A stretch of 64,000 bases of DNA from Pseudogulbenkiania subflava DSM 22618 (GCF_900177275.1 NZ_FXAG01000004.1:124001-188000); one strand, 5' to 3'. Shown: positions 17,803-26,917, numbered from the stretch's first letter. Program-made: numbers and translations. Notes: generated by a model from the sequence alone, not told the origin.

Positions 17803-18070
17803 TTATTTATATGTGCACGAGCTATTTAAACAAACACCACCGCGTGGCGCGGCATGGAATGACCGTTGTGGAACGGACGGTTATTGGCATTTTTTAGTTT
17901 TCCAGGCCATGCCAAATCGATTAACGGCGCCATTGTTATTAATAACGGCCTTATTGTAAAGTTTTGCAAAGCAATTAGTGAACTTTTCTTGATCTGGATA
18001 ATCAACAGCCCGGATTTTTGTCCGGGCTCTGTGGCGGAGGTAAGGCGGGGCTTGAGGTAAGGCGGGGCGA
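17803..18070. other. Upstream region of the crp-like gene: hairpin and 17-bp tandem repeat
   Basis: An AT-rich stretch (17880-18000) without a gene precedes the crp-like start and probably holds its promoter. A hairpin AGCCCGGA/TCCGGGCT (18007-18028) and a 17-base tandem duplication beginning GAGGTAAGGCGGGGC (18037-18068) lie between it and the MITE-like element. Confidence 0.5.
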
Positions 18071-18243
18071 AGAACCTGTTCAAGGTCTTTTTGCGGCGGC
18101 GGCCGAGTACTGCTGGATGCAGCGCGAGAAGAGAGTCCCGCCACAGTGTCATTCACGGCCAGGGACGAACGACGAGGCAATGCGCCGGCTGCACCCGGCC
18201 CCGAAGGGCCTGCGCAGTCGAAAAACGACCTTGAACAGGCTCT
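18071..18243. repeat. MITE-like inverted-repeat element, family B, copy 2
   Basis: 173 bp with terminal inverted repeats matching at about 20 of 22 positions (AGAACCTGTTCAAGGTCTTT at the left; AGAGCCTGTTCAAGGTCGTT read inwards from the right). It encodes nothing. The TAG stop of motB is read from the first three bases of the right end (TAGAGCCTG), so the gene end is inside the element. It is related to 4572-4736. Confidence 0.65.
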
Positions 18244-19225
18244 AAGGAACGAGACGCAGTTGCTGCTTGAGCGCGGCCAGTTCGGCTGCGGAGGGTTTCT
18301 CGGCGCCGGCGGCGGGCTGGCTGCCCTCCCCGGGCATGCCGAACATCGCCGCCACCGTCTGCGCCTGGCCGGAGGTCAGCACCAGGAGTTCGATACGGCG
18401 GTTGAGCGCGGCGTCCGGATGACGCGGATCGAGCGGAGCACGGTCGGCCATGCCGACCACCTGCAGGATGCCGTTGCTGGCCATCCCCCCCAGCAGCAAC
18501 TGCATGCGCGCCGCCATGGCACGGTTGCTGGACAGGCTCCAGTTGGAGAAGGCGGCGTAGTCCTGCCCCTTGTACTGCAGCGAGTCGGTATGGCCCACCA
18601 GCAACAGCTGGTTGTCGATGTGGGCGAACATCTGCCCCATCTTCTGCAGCAGGTGCTTGAAGCGCTCGTTGATCACCGCGCTGCCACGCTCGAACATGCC
18701 CTGTTTGTCGGTGTCGTGCAGCATCACGCGCAGGCCGTAGGGGGTGATCACGGTCTGGATGTTGCCGGCGAGCCCGGCCTCGACCGACAGGTCCGACATC
18801 ATCTTGGCCAGCTTCTGCAGATCGGCGGCACTGTCGTAGCGGTGGCGCAGCTTGGGTCCGTTGCCGTCGTCCAGCGCGGAGGGCTGGCCGCTGCTCTTGA
18901 CCTGCGAATTGGGGCGTGACTCGGTGGCCTGCTGGCCGGGCACCAGTTCGCGTGGGATCAGGCTGCCGTGCGGCGTGCCCTGGTGCTCGATGCGCGACTG
19001 GGTGCCCTCCGCCAGCGGACTGCCGCCGCCGTTGCGCAAGAGCTGCGCCATGGTCTCCTGCTCACGCGAGGCGAGCAGCCACATCACCAGGAACAGGCAC
19101 ATCAGGGCCAGCACGAAGTCGGCGAAGGCCACCTTCCACGCCCCGCTGTGGCCGCCATCGTCGTGGCGCCGCGACACTTTCTTGATGACGGCGGCGTTGC
19201 CGTCCTTTTTCTTGTCCAGGCTCAC
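18242..19225 (-). CDS. motB: Flagellar stator protein MotB (lateral type)
   Basis: A 327-residue protein: a cytoplasmic basic N terminus, one membrane helix (about 33-51) preceded by AFADFVLALM with the proton-binding Asp, then a periplasmic OmpA-like peptidoglycan-binding domain (about 180-285, LLLVGHTDSLQYKG and NRRIELLVL). It anchors the stator to the cell wall. It follows motA by 11 bases and ends the long fli-mot run. Its stop codon lies in a MITE-like element. Confidence 0.93.
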   Translation of the reverse strand: MSLDKKKDGNAAVIKKVSRRHDDGGHSGAWKVAFADFVLALMCLFLVMWLLASREQETMAQLLRNGGGSPLAEGTQSRIEHQGTPHGSLIPRELVPGQQATESRPNSQVKSSGQPSALDDGNGPKLRHRYDSAADLQKLAKMMSDLSVEAGLAGNIQTVITPYGLRVMLHDTDKQGMFERGSAVINERFKHLLQKMGQMFAHIDNQLLLVGHTDSLQYKGQDYAAFSNWSLSSNRAMAARMQLLLGGMASNGILQVVGMADRAPLDPRHPDAALNRRIELLVLTSGQAQTVAAMFGMPGEGSQPAAGAEKPSAAELAALKQQLRLVP

Positions 19226-19236
19226 GGTGCGCTACC

Positions 19237-20100
19237 TCACGCGCCTTGCAGCGCGTTGATCCAGCTTTCCAGCTGCGAAAAGCTCGGCTTGGTGTTGAGC
19301 TGGACCAGGCGGCGCCCGGCGTCGATCGCCAACAGCGGGGGCTTGCCGGAGGCGTGCGTGGTGATCACCACCTTGACCGATTCGAAGTTGGACAGCTCCT
19401 CCTTGACCTGCTGGTGCATCACGTTGCTGAGCGGATCGAGCACGCCGTAGCAGAAGAAGATGCCGATGAAGGTGCCGACCATGGCGGCGCCGACCTTCTC
19501 GGCGATCTCGCCGGTGGTGGCGCCGTTGCCGACGCTGTTCATGGTCATGACGATGCCCAGCACCGCGGCCAGGATGCCGAAGCCCGGCATCGCCTCGCCG
19601 ATCTTGTGCAGCGACTTGGAGGGCTGGTTGAGCTCCTCGTGGATGGCGTCGATTTCCTGGTCGAGCACGCCTTCCAGTTCGTGCGCGCTGATCTTGCCCA
19701 TCGCCATCAGGCGGAAATTATCGACGATGAAGGCCAGCAGCTTGGGCTGCTGCAGCACCAGCGGGTAACGGTTGAACAGCGGGCTCTGGCGCGGCGCCTC
19801 GACGTGTTCGTCGAGCGCCTTCAGGCCCTGGCTCGCGGTGATCAGAAGTTCGTACATCAACAGCAGCAGCTGGCGCTGGAATTCGGCGCCGTGCTTCTTG
19901 CGCAGCACCACGCGCTTGATCTGGCCGCCCATTTCCAGCAGCACGTGCTTGGGGTTGCCCAGCACGATGGCGCCGATCGCGGCGCCGCAGATGATGAGCA
20001 GTTCCACCGGTTGCCAGATGACGTGGAACGAGCCTCCGCCCAGCATGAAGCCGCCGAAGACGCATCCGAGAACGATGCCGATGCCGAGTAGTTGCTGCAT
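19237..20100 (-). CDS. motA: Flagellar stator protein MotA
   Basis: A 287-residue inner-membrane protein with four hydrophobic segments (about 3-20, 34-50, 168-188, 200-222) and the conserved MPGFGILAAVLGIVMTM and GTFIGIFFCYGVLDPL regions. Together with MotB it forms the ion channel that turns the motor. It lies 19 bases downstream of fliA. The sequence does not tell reliably whether it uses H+ or Na+. Confidence 0.95.
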   Translation of the reverse strand: MQQLLGIGIVLGCVFGGFMLGGGSFHVIWQPVELLIICGAAIGAIVLGNPKHVLLEMGGQIKRVVLRKKHGAEFQRQLLLLMYELLITASQGLKALDEHVEAPRQSPLFNRYPLVLQQPKLLAFIVDNFRLMAMGKISAHELEGVLDQEIDAIHEELNQPSKSLHKIGEAMPGFGILAAVLGIVMTMNSVGNGATTGEIAEKVGAAMVGTFIGIFFCYGVLDPLSNVMHQQVKEELSNFESVKVVITTHASGKPPLLAIDAGRRLVQLNTKPSFSQLESWINALQGA

Positions 20101-20119
20101 AGTTGCCTTTCCAGGGAGT

Positions 20120-20812
20120 TCAGGCGGCGTCGAGCCGGACCTTCATTTTCTTGAGGGCACTCTTGTTGATCTGGCACACCCGCGCTTCGGTCAGGTCGAG
20201 CACGGCGGCGATCTCCTTGAGGCTGAGTTCGAATTCGTAGTAGAGCTGGATCACGCGCTGTTCGCGCTCGTCCAGTGCGGTGAGCGCCGCCGCCAGGGTG
20301 CGCCGCTGCAGCACGCTGGCCTCGGGGGTGTTGTCGTCGACCGGCTCGACGCCGGCGGCGACCAGTTCGTCGAAGCTGGCCATGGCCTCGGCGTTTTCCG
20401 CCACCAGCAGCTCACGGTACTCCTCGGCGCTGAGCCCCAAGTGCGCGACTGCTTCCGCCTCGCTGGGCTCGCGCCCGAGGCGCCGCGTCAGCTCGCGCAG
20501 ACCGTCGCGCAGGCGGTGCGCGTCCTGGCGCAGCGCGCGCGGCCGCCAGTCGAGGCGGCGCAGCTCGTCGAGGATGGCGCCGCGCACGCGCAGCACGGCG
20601 TAGCCGGCAAAGCGCGGGTCCGGTTCGCCGTAACGGCGCAGCGCCTCGAGCAGCGCCATCAGGCCGATCTGCTCCATGTCCTCGCGCTCGATCACGCCGT
20701 TGGCTTGCGAGTTGAGCTGGCGCGCCACCCGCTTCACCAGCGGGGCGAAGTCGCGCAGGCACCGCGCCTCGAGTTCGGCCGGCGCGTCGGGGGTGGCGTA
20801 GTCGGCGTACAT
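20120..20812 (-). CDS. fliA: Flagellar sigma factor FliA (sigma-28)
   Basis: A 230-residue sigma-70-family protein with region 2 (ANGVIEREDMEQIGLMALLEALRRY and RVRGAILDELRRLDW, residues about 38-88) and a C-terminal region 4 helix-turn-helix (LSLKEIAAVLDLTEARVCQINKSAL). It should direct transcription of late flagellar genes and is held by FlgM. It lies between fliL and motA, an arrangement found in lateral systems, where the homologue is called LafS. Confidence 0.93.
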   Translation of the reverse strand: MYADYATPDAPAELEARCLRDFAPLVKRVARQLNSQANGVIEREDMEQIGLMALLEALRRYGEPDPRFAGYAVLRVRGAILDELRRLDWRPRALRQDAHRLRDGLRELTRRLGREPSEAEAVAHLGLSAEEYRELLVAENAEAMASFDELVAAGVEPVDDNTPEASVLQRRTLAAALTALDEREQRVIQLYYEFELSLKEIAAVLDLTEARVCQINKSALKKMKVRLDAA

Positions 20813-20819
20813 GATGCGC

Positions 20820-21269
20820 TTACTCGATGATCAGCTTGCCGACCATGACTTCGCTGAACGGCTGGGCGCCATGTTCGGCACCGTAGCTGGCGCGGTAGGC
20901 CTTGCCCAGCAGCTTCTGGTAGTCGTCGATGGTCATGCCGGAGGCGCGCGCCAGCGCGAGCGGCGACAGCGCGCGCACCGCCACGGTCTTGAGGAAGGGC
21001 AGCTGCTCCTTGAGCTCCTTTTCGTGCGTCTCGCCGGTGCGGAACACCAGGTCGAGCGCCATGTAGTGCAGTTCGGAGTCGCCCGCCTCGCTGCGCAGCA
21101 TGACGATCACCTTGTCCAGGCTGACGTAGCGGCTCGGCTCAGCCTTCTCGCTGGAGGCCGGCGCGGCGGCTGCCTTGCCCTGCCCCAGCCACCAGTAGAC
21201 GCCGCCGGCACCAAGCGCCACGGCCAGCACCATCCCCAGCACCGCACCCATTATCGTTTTCGTATTCAT
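20820..21269 (-). CDS. fliL: Flagellar basal-body protein FliL
   Basis: A 149-residue protein with one N-terminal membrane helix (about 5-28) and a periplasmic FliL domain (YVSLDKVIVMLRSEAGDSELHYMALDLVFR, then PFLKTVAVRALSPLAL). FliL surrounds and supports the stator. It lies between fliK and fliA in a co-directional series. Confidence 0.88.
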   Translation of the reverse strand: MNTKTIMGAVLGMVLAVALGAGGVYWWLGQGKAAAAPASSEKAEPSRYVSLDKVIVMLRSEAGDSELHYMALDLVFRTGETHEKELKEQLPFLKTVAVRALSPLALARASGMTIDDYQKLLGKAYRASYGAEHGAQPFSEVMVGKLIIE

Positions 21270-21296
21270 CCGATCTGTCCTTTCTCTGCCTCAGCC

Positions 21297-22343
21297 CTAC
21301 GCCAGCGCAAACGGTGCGGAGCCATCGCCGCCGGCCTCGGCCAGGGCGCGCCCCGGCGCCCGCTCGTTCTGCTGGCCCTCGCGGCCGGAACGACTCTGGC
21401 TCTGACCTTGGCCTTGGCCGCCACCGGGCGCGCCTTCGCGCACCTCCACCGCCACCTGGGTGTACTGCCGTGCCGACAGGTCCTGGCGCAGCGCGTCGCC
21501 GATCGCCTGCAGCTGGCGCACTACCTCGCCGTGCGAGGCCACCAGCTGCACCGTCAGGGCGCCGGCCTCATGGCGGATGGCGATTTCCAGCGAACCGAAT
21601 GCGGGCGGGTCGAGGCGGATCAGCGCGCGGTCCATGCCGTGCGTGCTTTGCACCGCCAGGCGCTCGCCCAGCGCGGCGCGCAGCGACTCGCCCCAGCGCG
21701 CCGGCTGGTCGGCCGGCAGCGCCACCGGTGCCCATTCCGGCAAGGCCGCGCGCGGCTCGACGCCCTGGGCATGGACGAACCAGCCCGGTAGCGGGCTCGG
21801 CGCCGGGCTGCCGGCCTGCGCCAGCGTACTGCCGTCCGGCACCGTCATCCCCAGCGGGAGCCCGGCAGCGACCGGGGATTGGCCGTCGGCCAGCAGCGCG
21901 GGAACGGTGGTAGCGGCGGGGGCCAGGCTGTCGCGCGCCGAGGCCGGCACGCTGCCTGCCGCCACGCCGGCCAGGCCCGGCAACGCGGAAAGGTTGGCCG
22001 AAGGCAACGGCGCGGTGAGCGGGAACGGCGGCAGCACCAGCGACAAGGGCGTGACCGGCACGGCCGGCAACGCCGTGGCCGTCTGCTCCTGCTCGCTGTG
22101 ATGGTGCTCGCCGTCCGGCCCGGCATCGGTGGTCGCCGCAGGGGATGCTGCGCCCAGCGCCGGCGATGCCGGGCTGGGCACCGGCAGCACCGCCGCCAGC
22201 AGCGCCGCGGCGAAGTCGACCGGCGCAGCGGCGTCGGGGGACGCGGCGGGAGTCGAGGCCGGCGCCACCGCCGCGACGCCGACGGGTTCGGCGGAACGGG
22301 TTTCCGGTACCGGGACGGTGGACAGGGTGGGCAAGGTCGTCAT
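21297..22343 (-). CDS. fliK: Hook-length control protein FliK
   Basis: A 348-residue protein with a long Ala/Pro/Ser/Thr-rich N-terminal ruler region and a C-terminal Flg_hook domain (about 220-310; RALIRLDPPAFGSLEIAIRH, GALTVQLVASHGEVVRQL), then a Gln/Gly/Arg-rich tail. FliK is exported, measures the hook and switches FlhB specificity. The ATG at 22343 is chosen because GGGAGG precedes it; it overlaps the fliT stop by 4 bases. A second FliK-like protein is encoded at 36755-37747. Confidence 0.9.
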   Translation of the reverse strand: MTTLPTLSTVPVPETRSAEPVGVAAVAPASTPAASPDAAAPVDFAAALLAAVLPVPSPASPALGAASPAATTDAGPDGEHHHSEQEQTATALPAVPVTPLSLVLPPFPLTAPLPSANLSALPGLAGVAAGSVPASARDSLAPAATTVPALLADGQSPVAAGLPLGMTVPDGSTLAQAGSPAPSPLPGWFVHAQGVEPRAALPEWAPVALPADQPARWGESLRAALGERLAVQSTHGMDRALIRLDPPAFGSLEIAIRHEAGALTVQLVASHGEVVRQLQAIGDALRQDLSARQYTQVAVEVREGAPGGGQGQGQSQSRSGREGQQNERAPGRALAEAGGDGSAPFALA

Positions 22344-22627
22344 GCGCCCTCCCATTGCCGGGCCTGGGCGTAGGCGAGCTGGCCTTCGCGTTCCCGGCTC
22401 AGCAGAGCCAAGCGCTGTTCCAGCTCGGCGCCGGCCGCCCTGCCGGCCGCCAGGATTTCACGGTAAAGCACGCCCAGGCGCTCGAGGCGGGCGCGCTCGA
22501 TGGCCGCCGGCGCAGCGGCCAGCCACGCCGACAGCCGCGCGTCCAGCGCCGTCAGCCGCTCCCAGTCCTGCGCCGCCAGGGCTACGCGCAGGGCCTGTTC
22601 CAGTTGCTCCAACTCAAGCGGCTTCAT
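22340..22627 (-). CDS. fliT: FliT-like flagellar chaperone
   Basis: A 95-residue helical protein (LELEQLEQALRVALAAQDWERLTALDARL at the N terminus). Size, helical character and its place directly after fliS (overlap 14 bases) and before fliK point to FliT, the chaperone for the cap protein FliD. FliT sequences are poorly conserved, so this call is mainly positional. Confidence 0.7.
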   Translation of the reverse strand: MKPLELEQLEQALRVALAAQDWERLTALDARLSAWLAAAPAAIERARLERLGVLYREILAAGRAAGAELEQRLALLSREREGQLAYAQARQWEGA

Positions 22628-23006
22628 GCTGATCGCGCACTCCCATCCAGCCGCCCTTGAGCGTGCCCAGCAGGCTGACGACCTCGTCCAGCGCCGCCAC
22701 GTCGAGCTCCACGCTGGCGTGGTAGAGGCGGAAGGCGCAGTAGTCGTAGAGCCGCGCCAGGTCGGTCACCACCTCGCCGCCCGACTCGAAATCCAGCGCG
22801 CTGGAGAGGCCGTTGAGGATGTTGATGCACTTGGTGATGCTGTCGCCCTTCTGCTCGAAACGCTGCCCCTCCAGGTGGCCGCGGGCGCGCGCCAGCTCTT
22901 CCAGCAGGCCGTCGAACAGCACCAGCACCAGCTGCACCGGCGAGGCGGTGGCGGTCTGCGCTTCCAGGTTGACCGAGTGGTAACTGCGGTAGGCTTCGTA
23001 ATCCAA
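22614..23006 (-). CDS. fliS: Flagellin chaperone FliS
   Basis: A 130-residue helical protein with the family motifs YRSYHSVNLEAQTATASPVQLVLVLFDGLLEEL (about 6-38) and KCINILNGLSSALDFESGGEV. FliS binds the flagellin C terminus in the cytoplasm and prevents early polymerisation. It lies 19 bases after fliD. Confidence 0.93.
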   Translation of the reverse strand: MDYEAYRSYHSVNLEAQTATASPVQLVLVLFDGLLEELARARGHLEGQRFEQKGDSITKCINILNGLSSALDFESGGEVVTDLARLYDYCAFRLYHASVELDVAALDEVVSLLGTLKGGWMGVRDQHEAA

Positions 23007-23025
23007 GGTAGCTTCCTGTCGTCGG

Positions 23026-24366
23026 TTACGGGTTACTGCTGAAGTAGCTGTTGAGTGAATCCAGGGTCTGACTCATCTGCGCCTGCATGGTCTGCAGCTG
23101 GGTGAACTGCGCCAGGTAGCGCTTGTAGGCCTGGTCGTACTGGTTATCGATGCGCGTCTGCTGCGCGTCGAGGTCGTTCTGCATGCGCTGCGCGCTGTCC
23201 TTGCGCTGCGTGATCAGGCCGCTGCTGGCGTTGAGCCACTTGTCGAGATAGCTTCCGGCCTGGGCGAGCAGGCCGTCGGCGTTGCTGCCGTTGAAGAAGC
23301 CGTCGAGCACGGTGGGCTGGTTGGCCAACAACTTGTCGAGCTTGCTGCGATCGAGTGACAGCGTGCCGTCGCGCGCGGCGGTGATGCCCAGGTCGGACAG
23401 GCGCACACCGCCGAAGCTCTGGCGGATCAGGGTGTTGAGATGGTCGCGCAGCGAGCGCACCCCGGCGTCGGTGGCGAACGGCCCGGCCTTCTGGCCCTTG
23501 TCTGCGCCCCCGGCGGCGGTCAGGCTGCCCAGCGACTTGAGCAGCGTGTTGTAGGCGTCGACGAAGTTCTGCACGTTGCCGCCGGTGTCGCTGTCGCTGC
23601 GCGCCACGTCCAGCGTCAGCGACTGGCCGACGCTCGGGGCGCCGAAGGTCATGGTGACGCCGTCGATGGACGTGAAGGTGTTGGAGGCCTGCTTCATCAG
23701 CACCCCGCTGCCCTGCCCGCCCAGCCAGACCTTGGCATCCTGCGCCGGGCTCAGTTGCGACGAAGCCGCGAAGGCGGCCTGCAGGGCGGGATCGCTGACC
23801 TGGCTGGCGTCGACGCCGATGGTGTTGGCGGTACCGGTCTTGCCCGAGGTCAGCACCAGGCGCGAGATGCCGTTGGCGGTCAGCACCATGGCGTTGACCT
23901 TGCCGGCGTTGCCCGCGGCCTGGTTGATGGCCAGGGCGATTTCGCTGGTGGTGAGATTGTGGTCGCCGTCGCGGTCGGCGCTGGCGAGATCGACGCTGAA
24001 GGGGTTGCCGCCGAGGCTGACGGTGAGGGTGCCGCCGCTGGCGCCGGATACGCCGTCATACGCCAACTGCTGCGCGCTCGCCAGCTGCTCGACGAACAGC
24101 GAGTAGCTGCCGGCCTGGGCCGTGCCGCTGGCGCTGACGGTGCCGGCGTTGCTCTGGCTGAAGCTGGCGCTCATCGCCACCATGCTCTTCTTGGCCGACA
24201 GCGTGCTCAGCGCCGAGCGGAAGTCCTGCAACGCGCTCTGCAGCTTGCTCAGGCCATCGCTGCGCGCCTTGGCGCTGCTGTTCTGCGTGGACAGGCGCTG
24301 CTGCGCCTGCTGCACGTACAGGTTGGCCAGCTGCGTGGCCATCTGCGTCGGGTTGATGTCGGCCAT
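23026..24366 (-). CDS. fliD: Filament cap protein FliD (HAP2)
   Basis: A 446-residue protein starting MADINPTQMATQLANLYVQQ with GGAG four to five bases upstream (AAGGAGCACACC). It has the FliD N-terminal helical region, a central flagellin-IN-like segment (GGTLTVSLGGNPFSVDLAS, about 115-135), and a C-terminal helix bundle ending SQTLDSLNSYFSS. It caps the filament tip. A 75-base gap after fliJ contains an operator-like palindrome, so fliD may start its own transcript with fliS, fliT and later genes. Confidence 0.93.
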   Translation of the reverse strand: MADINPTQMATQLANLYVQQAQQRLSTQNSSAKARSDGLSKLQSALQDFRSALSTLSAKKSMVAMSASFSQSNAGTVSASGTAQAGSYSLFVEQLASAQQLAYDGVSGASGGTLTVSLGGNPFSVDLASADRDGDHNLTTSEIALAINQAAGNAGKVNAMVLTANGISRLVLTSGKTGTANTIGVDASQVSDPALQAAFAASSQLSPAQDAKVWLGGQGSGVLMKQASNTFTSIDGVTMTFGAPSVGQSLTLDVARSDSDTGGNVQNFVDAYNTLLKSLGSLTAAGGADKGQKAGPFATDAGVRSLRDHLNTLIRQSFGGVRLSDLGITAARDGTLSLDRSKLDKLLANQPTVLDGFFNGSNADGLLAQAGSYLDKWLNASSGLITQRKDSAQRMQNDLDAQQTRIDNQYDQAYKRYLAQFTQLQTMQAQMSQTLDSLNSYFSSNP

Positions 24367-24433
24367 GGTGTGCTCCTTATCCGGTCTCAATATCTGTCCA
24401 AGGCGACCGGAACGGCGGTTTCCTTCAGGCGGC

Positions 24434-24445
24434 GTGAATAATCAC
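24434..24445. promoter_or_regulatory. GTGA-N4-TCAC palindrome before fliD
   Basis: GTGAATAATCAC, extended to GCGTGAATAATCACAC, lies 68 bases upstream of the fliD start and overlaps the fliJ stop codon. The same pattern occurs at 30123, 30145 and 38861, always upstream of flagellar genes. Confidence 0.55.
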
Positions 24446-24885
24446 ACCGTGCCGCGGCCGCGCCACCAGTTCTGGCCGGCGAAGTCGTCGCTGTGCTTCT
24501 GCTCGCGCCGGGCCCGCTCGCCGGCGAGCTGCGCGGCGGCGTCGTCGCGCACCTGCGCCAGCGCTTCGCGCCGCAGCGTGGCCGTCGCCAGCGCGTGCTG
24601 GCTCACCGCGGCATCGGCTTCGGCCAGATTCAGATCCTGCTGCTGCGAGGCCATCAGCTGCAGCAGCGCGCCCTTGTAGCCGGCGCAGTTGAGCGCCAGC
24701 GCCGGCGAGGCGGTGGCCGCGCTGGCCCCGCTCTGGCCGCACAGTTCGCCCATGCGCTCGATGTTGCGGCGGTAGCGTTCCTGCAGGCGGCGCTTGGCGA
24801 CCAGTTCGGTTTCCAGGCGTTGCACGTCGTGGTCGCGCAGCCGCACCATCAGCTGCAGGCGATGCAGGGCTTCTTGCTGTTTCAT
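24442..24885 (-). CDS. fliJ: Flagellar export protein FliJ
   Basis: A 147-residue, highly charged, coiled-coil protein with many Gln, Arg and Ala residues and no hydrophobic segment. FliJ forms the central stalk of the FliH-FliI ATPase complex at the export gate. The ATG overlaps the fliI stop by 4 bases (ATGA). FliJ proteins are weakly conserved, but size, coiled-coil character and position directly after fliI support the call. Confidence 0.82.
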   Translation of the reverse strand: MKQQEALHRLQLMVRLRDHDVQRLETELVAKRRLQERYRRNIERMGELCGQSGASAATASPALALNCAGYKGALLQLMASQQQDLNLAEADAAVSQHALATATLRREALAQVRDDAAAQLAGERARREQKHSDDFAGQNWWRGRGTV

Positions 24886-26192
24886 GATGCGGACAATTCC
24901 TCGAGTTGCTGCAGGGACGCACCGTAGGGCGCCGCGACGGCGGCGTCCTGGCACAGGAAACGTTCGATGAGCGGCATCCGCTGCACCGCGCGGTCGGTCT
25001 CGGCGTCGGCGCCGGGCACATAGCCGCCCAGCGGGATCAACGCGCGCACTTCCTGGTAGCGCGCCCACAGCCCGCGCAGGGTGCGCGCCGCCTCGCGCTG
25101 GCTCGCTCCGGCCACCAACCCCATGCAGCGGCTGACCGAGGCGGAAATATCGATGGCGGGGTAGTGGCCGCGCTCGGCCAGCCCGCGCGACAGCACGATG
25201 TGGCCGTCGAGGATGGCGCGCGCGGTGTCGACCACCGGGTCCTGCTGATCGTCGCCTTCGGCCAGCACGGTGTAGATGGCGCTCATGCTGCCCTCGCCCT
25301 CGCCGTTGCCGGCGCTTTCGGCCAACGTCGGCAGCAGGCCGAACACCGACGGCGGGTAGCCGCGCGTGGCGGGGGGCTCGCCCAGCGCCAGCGCCACCTC
25401 GCGCTGCGCCATGGCGTAGCGCGTGAGCGAGTCGACCAGCAGCAGCACGTGGCGCCCCTGGTCGCGGAAATGCGCGGCGATGGTGTGGGTGAGTTCGGTG
25501 GCCTTGAGCCGCATCAGCGGTGACTCGTCGGCCGGCGCCACCACCAGCACCGCCTTGGCCAGGCCCTCGGCGCCCAGCGCGTGCTCGACGAACTCGCGCA
25601 CCTCGCGGCCGCGTTCGCCGATCAGGCCGACCACCACCACGTCGGCCTCGGTGTGGCGGGTGATCATGCCGAGCAGCACACTCTTGCCGACACCGCTGCC
25701 GGCGAACAGGCCGACGCGCTGGCCGCGCCCCAGCGTCAACAGGCCGTTGATGGCGCGCACGCCGACGTCGAGCGGGGCGTCGACCGGGCGCTTTTTCAGG
25801 GGATTGATACGCGGCGGATGCGCCGCCAGCGGATGCTCGCCGCCGAGGCGGCCCAGGCCGTCGAGCGGCTCGCCCAGGCCGTTGACGATGCGCCCGAGCC
25901 AGGACGGGCCGATGAACAGCCCGGCGGCATCCGGCGCCGGCTGCACGCGCGCGCCGGTGGTCAGCCCGACCGGCTTCTTGAACGGCATGAGGTAGGACAC
26001 CTCGCGCTTGAAGCCGACCACCTGCGCCTGCAGCCACTCGCCGGCGGCGGTTTCGATCAGGCAGCGCTGGCCGGTCTCGAGCGGGCAGCCGACGCTCTCC
26101 AAGAGCAGGCCCGAGGCCCCGACCAGGCGGCCGGTGACGGTCGCCACCGGCACGTCGTCGAGTTCCAGCTTTTCCAGCGCGGCGCGCAGCAT
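24882..26192 (-). CDS. fliI: Flagellum-specific export ATPase FliI
   Basis: A 436-residue ATPase related to F1-beta. It has the Walker A motif GLFAGSGVGKS (about 165-175), the GERGREVREFVEH region, Walker B HVLLLVDSLTRYA, and PPATRGYPPSVFGLLPTL. It powers release of export substrates at the cytoplasmic face. The start MLRAALEKLE at 26192 is chosen because the open frame further upstream gives only Arg-rich sequence from the overlapping fliH frame. Confidence 0.96.
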   Translation of the reverse strand: MLRAALEKLELDDVPVATVTGRLVGASGLLLESVGCPLETGQRCLIETAAGEWLQAQVVGFKREVSYLMPFKKPVGLTTGARVQPAPDAAGLFIGPSWLGRIVNGLGEPLDGLGRLGGEHPLAAHPPRINPLKKRPVDAPLDVGVRAINGLLTLGRGQRVGLFAGSGVGKSVLLGMITRHTEADVVVVGLIGERGREVREFVEHALGAEGLAKAVLVVAPADESPLMRLKATELTHTIAAHFRDQGRHVLLLVDSLTRYAMAQREVALALGEPPATRGYPPSVFGLLPTLAESAGNGEGEGSMSAIYTVLAEGDDQQDPVVDTARAILDGHIVLSRGLAERGHYPAIDISASVSRCMGLVAGASQREAARTLRGLWARYQEVRALIPLGGYVPGADAETDRAVQRMPLIERFLCQDAAVAAPYGASLQQLEELSAS

Positions 26193-26194
26193 GC

Positions 26195-26917
26195 TCAGAC
26201 CTCCGCCACGGCGCCGGTCCCGGCCGTGCCGCCGGGCGCAGTCAGCGGCGCTGCCGCGCCCATCTGCTCGCGCACCTTGTCGAGACAGGCTTCCAGGCGC
26301 TGCTGGCAGCCGGCGTCGGCCTCGCTCTCGGCGGTGCGCACGCGGCACTCGCCGGCGGCCAGCTTGGCGTCCGGCACCAGGCGCCAGCGCGCGGCGCGCT
26401 CCGGCGCCAGCTCGCGGATGCGTGCGCACTCCTCGGCGTTGAGCAGCACCTCCACCTCGCCGCTCACCGGCGGCAGCGCGGCCAGCGTCTCCTCGACCAG
26501 GTCCAGGATCTGCGCCGGCTTCAGCGTCAGCTCGCAGCGGATCACCTGGCGCGCCACCTTGGCCACCAGCTCGACCACGTCCTCGCGCAGCGCGCCCTGG
26601 TAGTCCTCGCAGGTGCGGCGCATCGCCTCGGCCGCCGCGGCGAGCGGGGCGGCCAGGCCGTCGAACTGCGCCAGCACCTCGCGCCGCGCCGCCTCGAAGC
26701 CCTGCGCGCGGCCTTCGGCCAACCCTTGGGCCAGGCCGGCGTCGCGCCCGGCCTGCTCGCCGGCGGCCACGCCCTCGCGGTAACCGGCGTCCATGCCCTG
26801 GCGGAAACCGTCGGCGACCGAGGCCTGCAGCTGCACGGCATCGTCACCGTGCGGGCCGGGCGCGGCGGCCGGCACCTGGAGCAACGGCGGGAAACGGAAC
26901 GGGCGCCAGTGCTTCAC
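26195..26917 (-). CDS. fliH: Flagellar export ATPase regulator FliH
   Basis: A 240-residue protein translated from GTG at 26917, which overlaps the fliG stop (GTGA). It has the FliH-typical series of Gly-containing repeats (GFRQGMDAGYREGVAAGEQAG and QGLAEGRAQGFEAARRE, about 38-80), a GxxxG-type helix, followed by the FliH/V-ATPase E-type C-terminal domain (LVAKVARQVIRCELTLKP, about 117-135). It binds FliI and holds it near the C ring. The frame is open far upstream inside fliG, but that part is not coding. Confidence 0.87.
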   Translation of the reverse strand: MKHWRPFRFPPLLQVPAAAPGPHGDDAVQLQASVADGFRQGMDAGYREGVAAGEQAGRDAGLAQGLAEGRAQGFEAARREVLAQFDGLAAPLAAAAEAMRRTCEDYQGALREDVVELVAKVARQVIRCELTLKPAQILDLVEETLAALPPVSGEVEVLLNAEECARIRELAPERAARWRLVPDAKLAAGECRVRTAESEADAGCQQRLEACLDKVREQMGAAAPLTAPGGTAGTGAVAEV

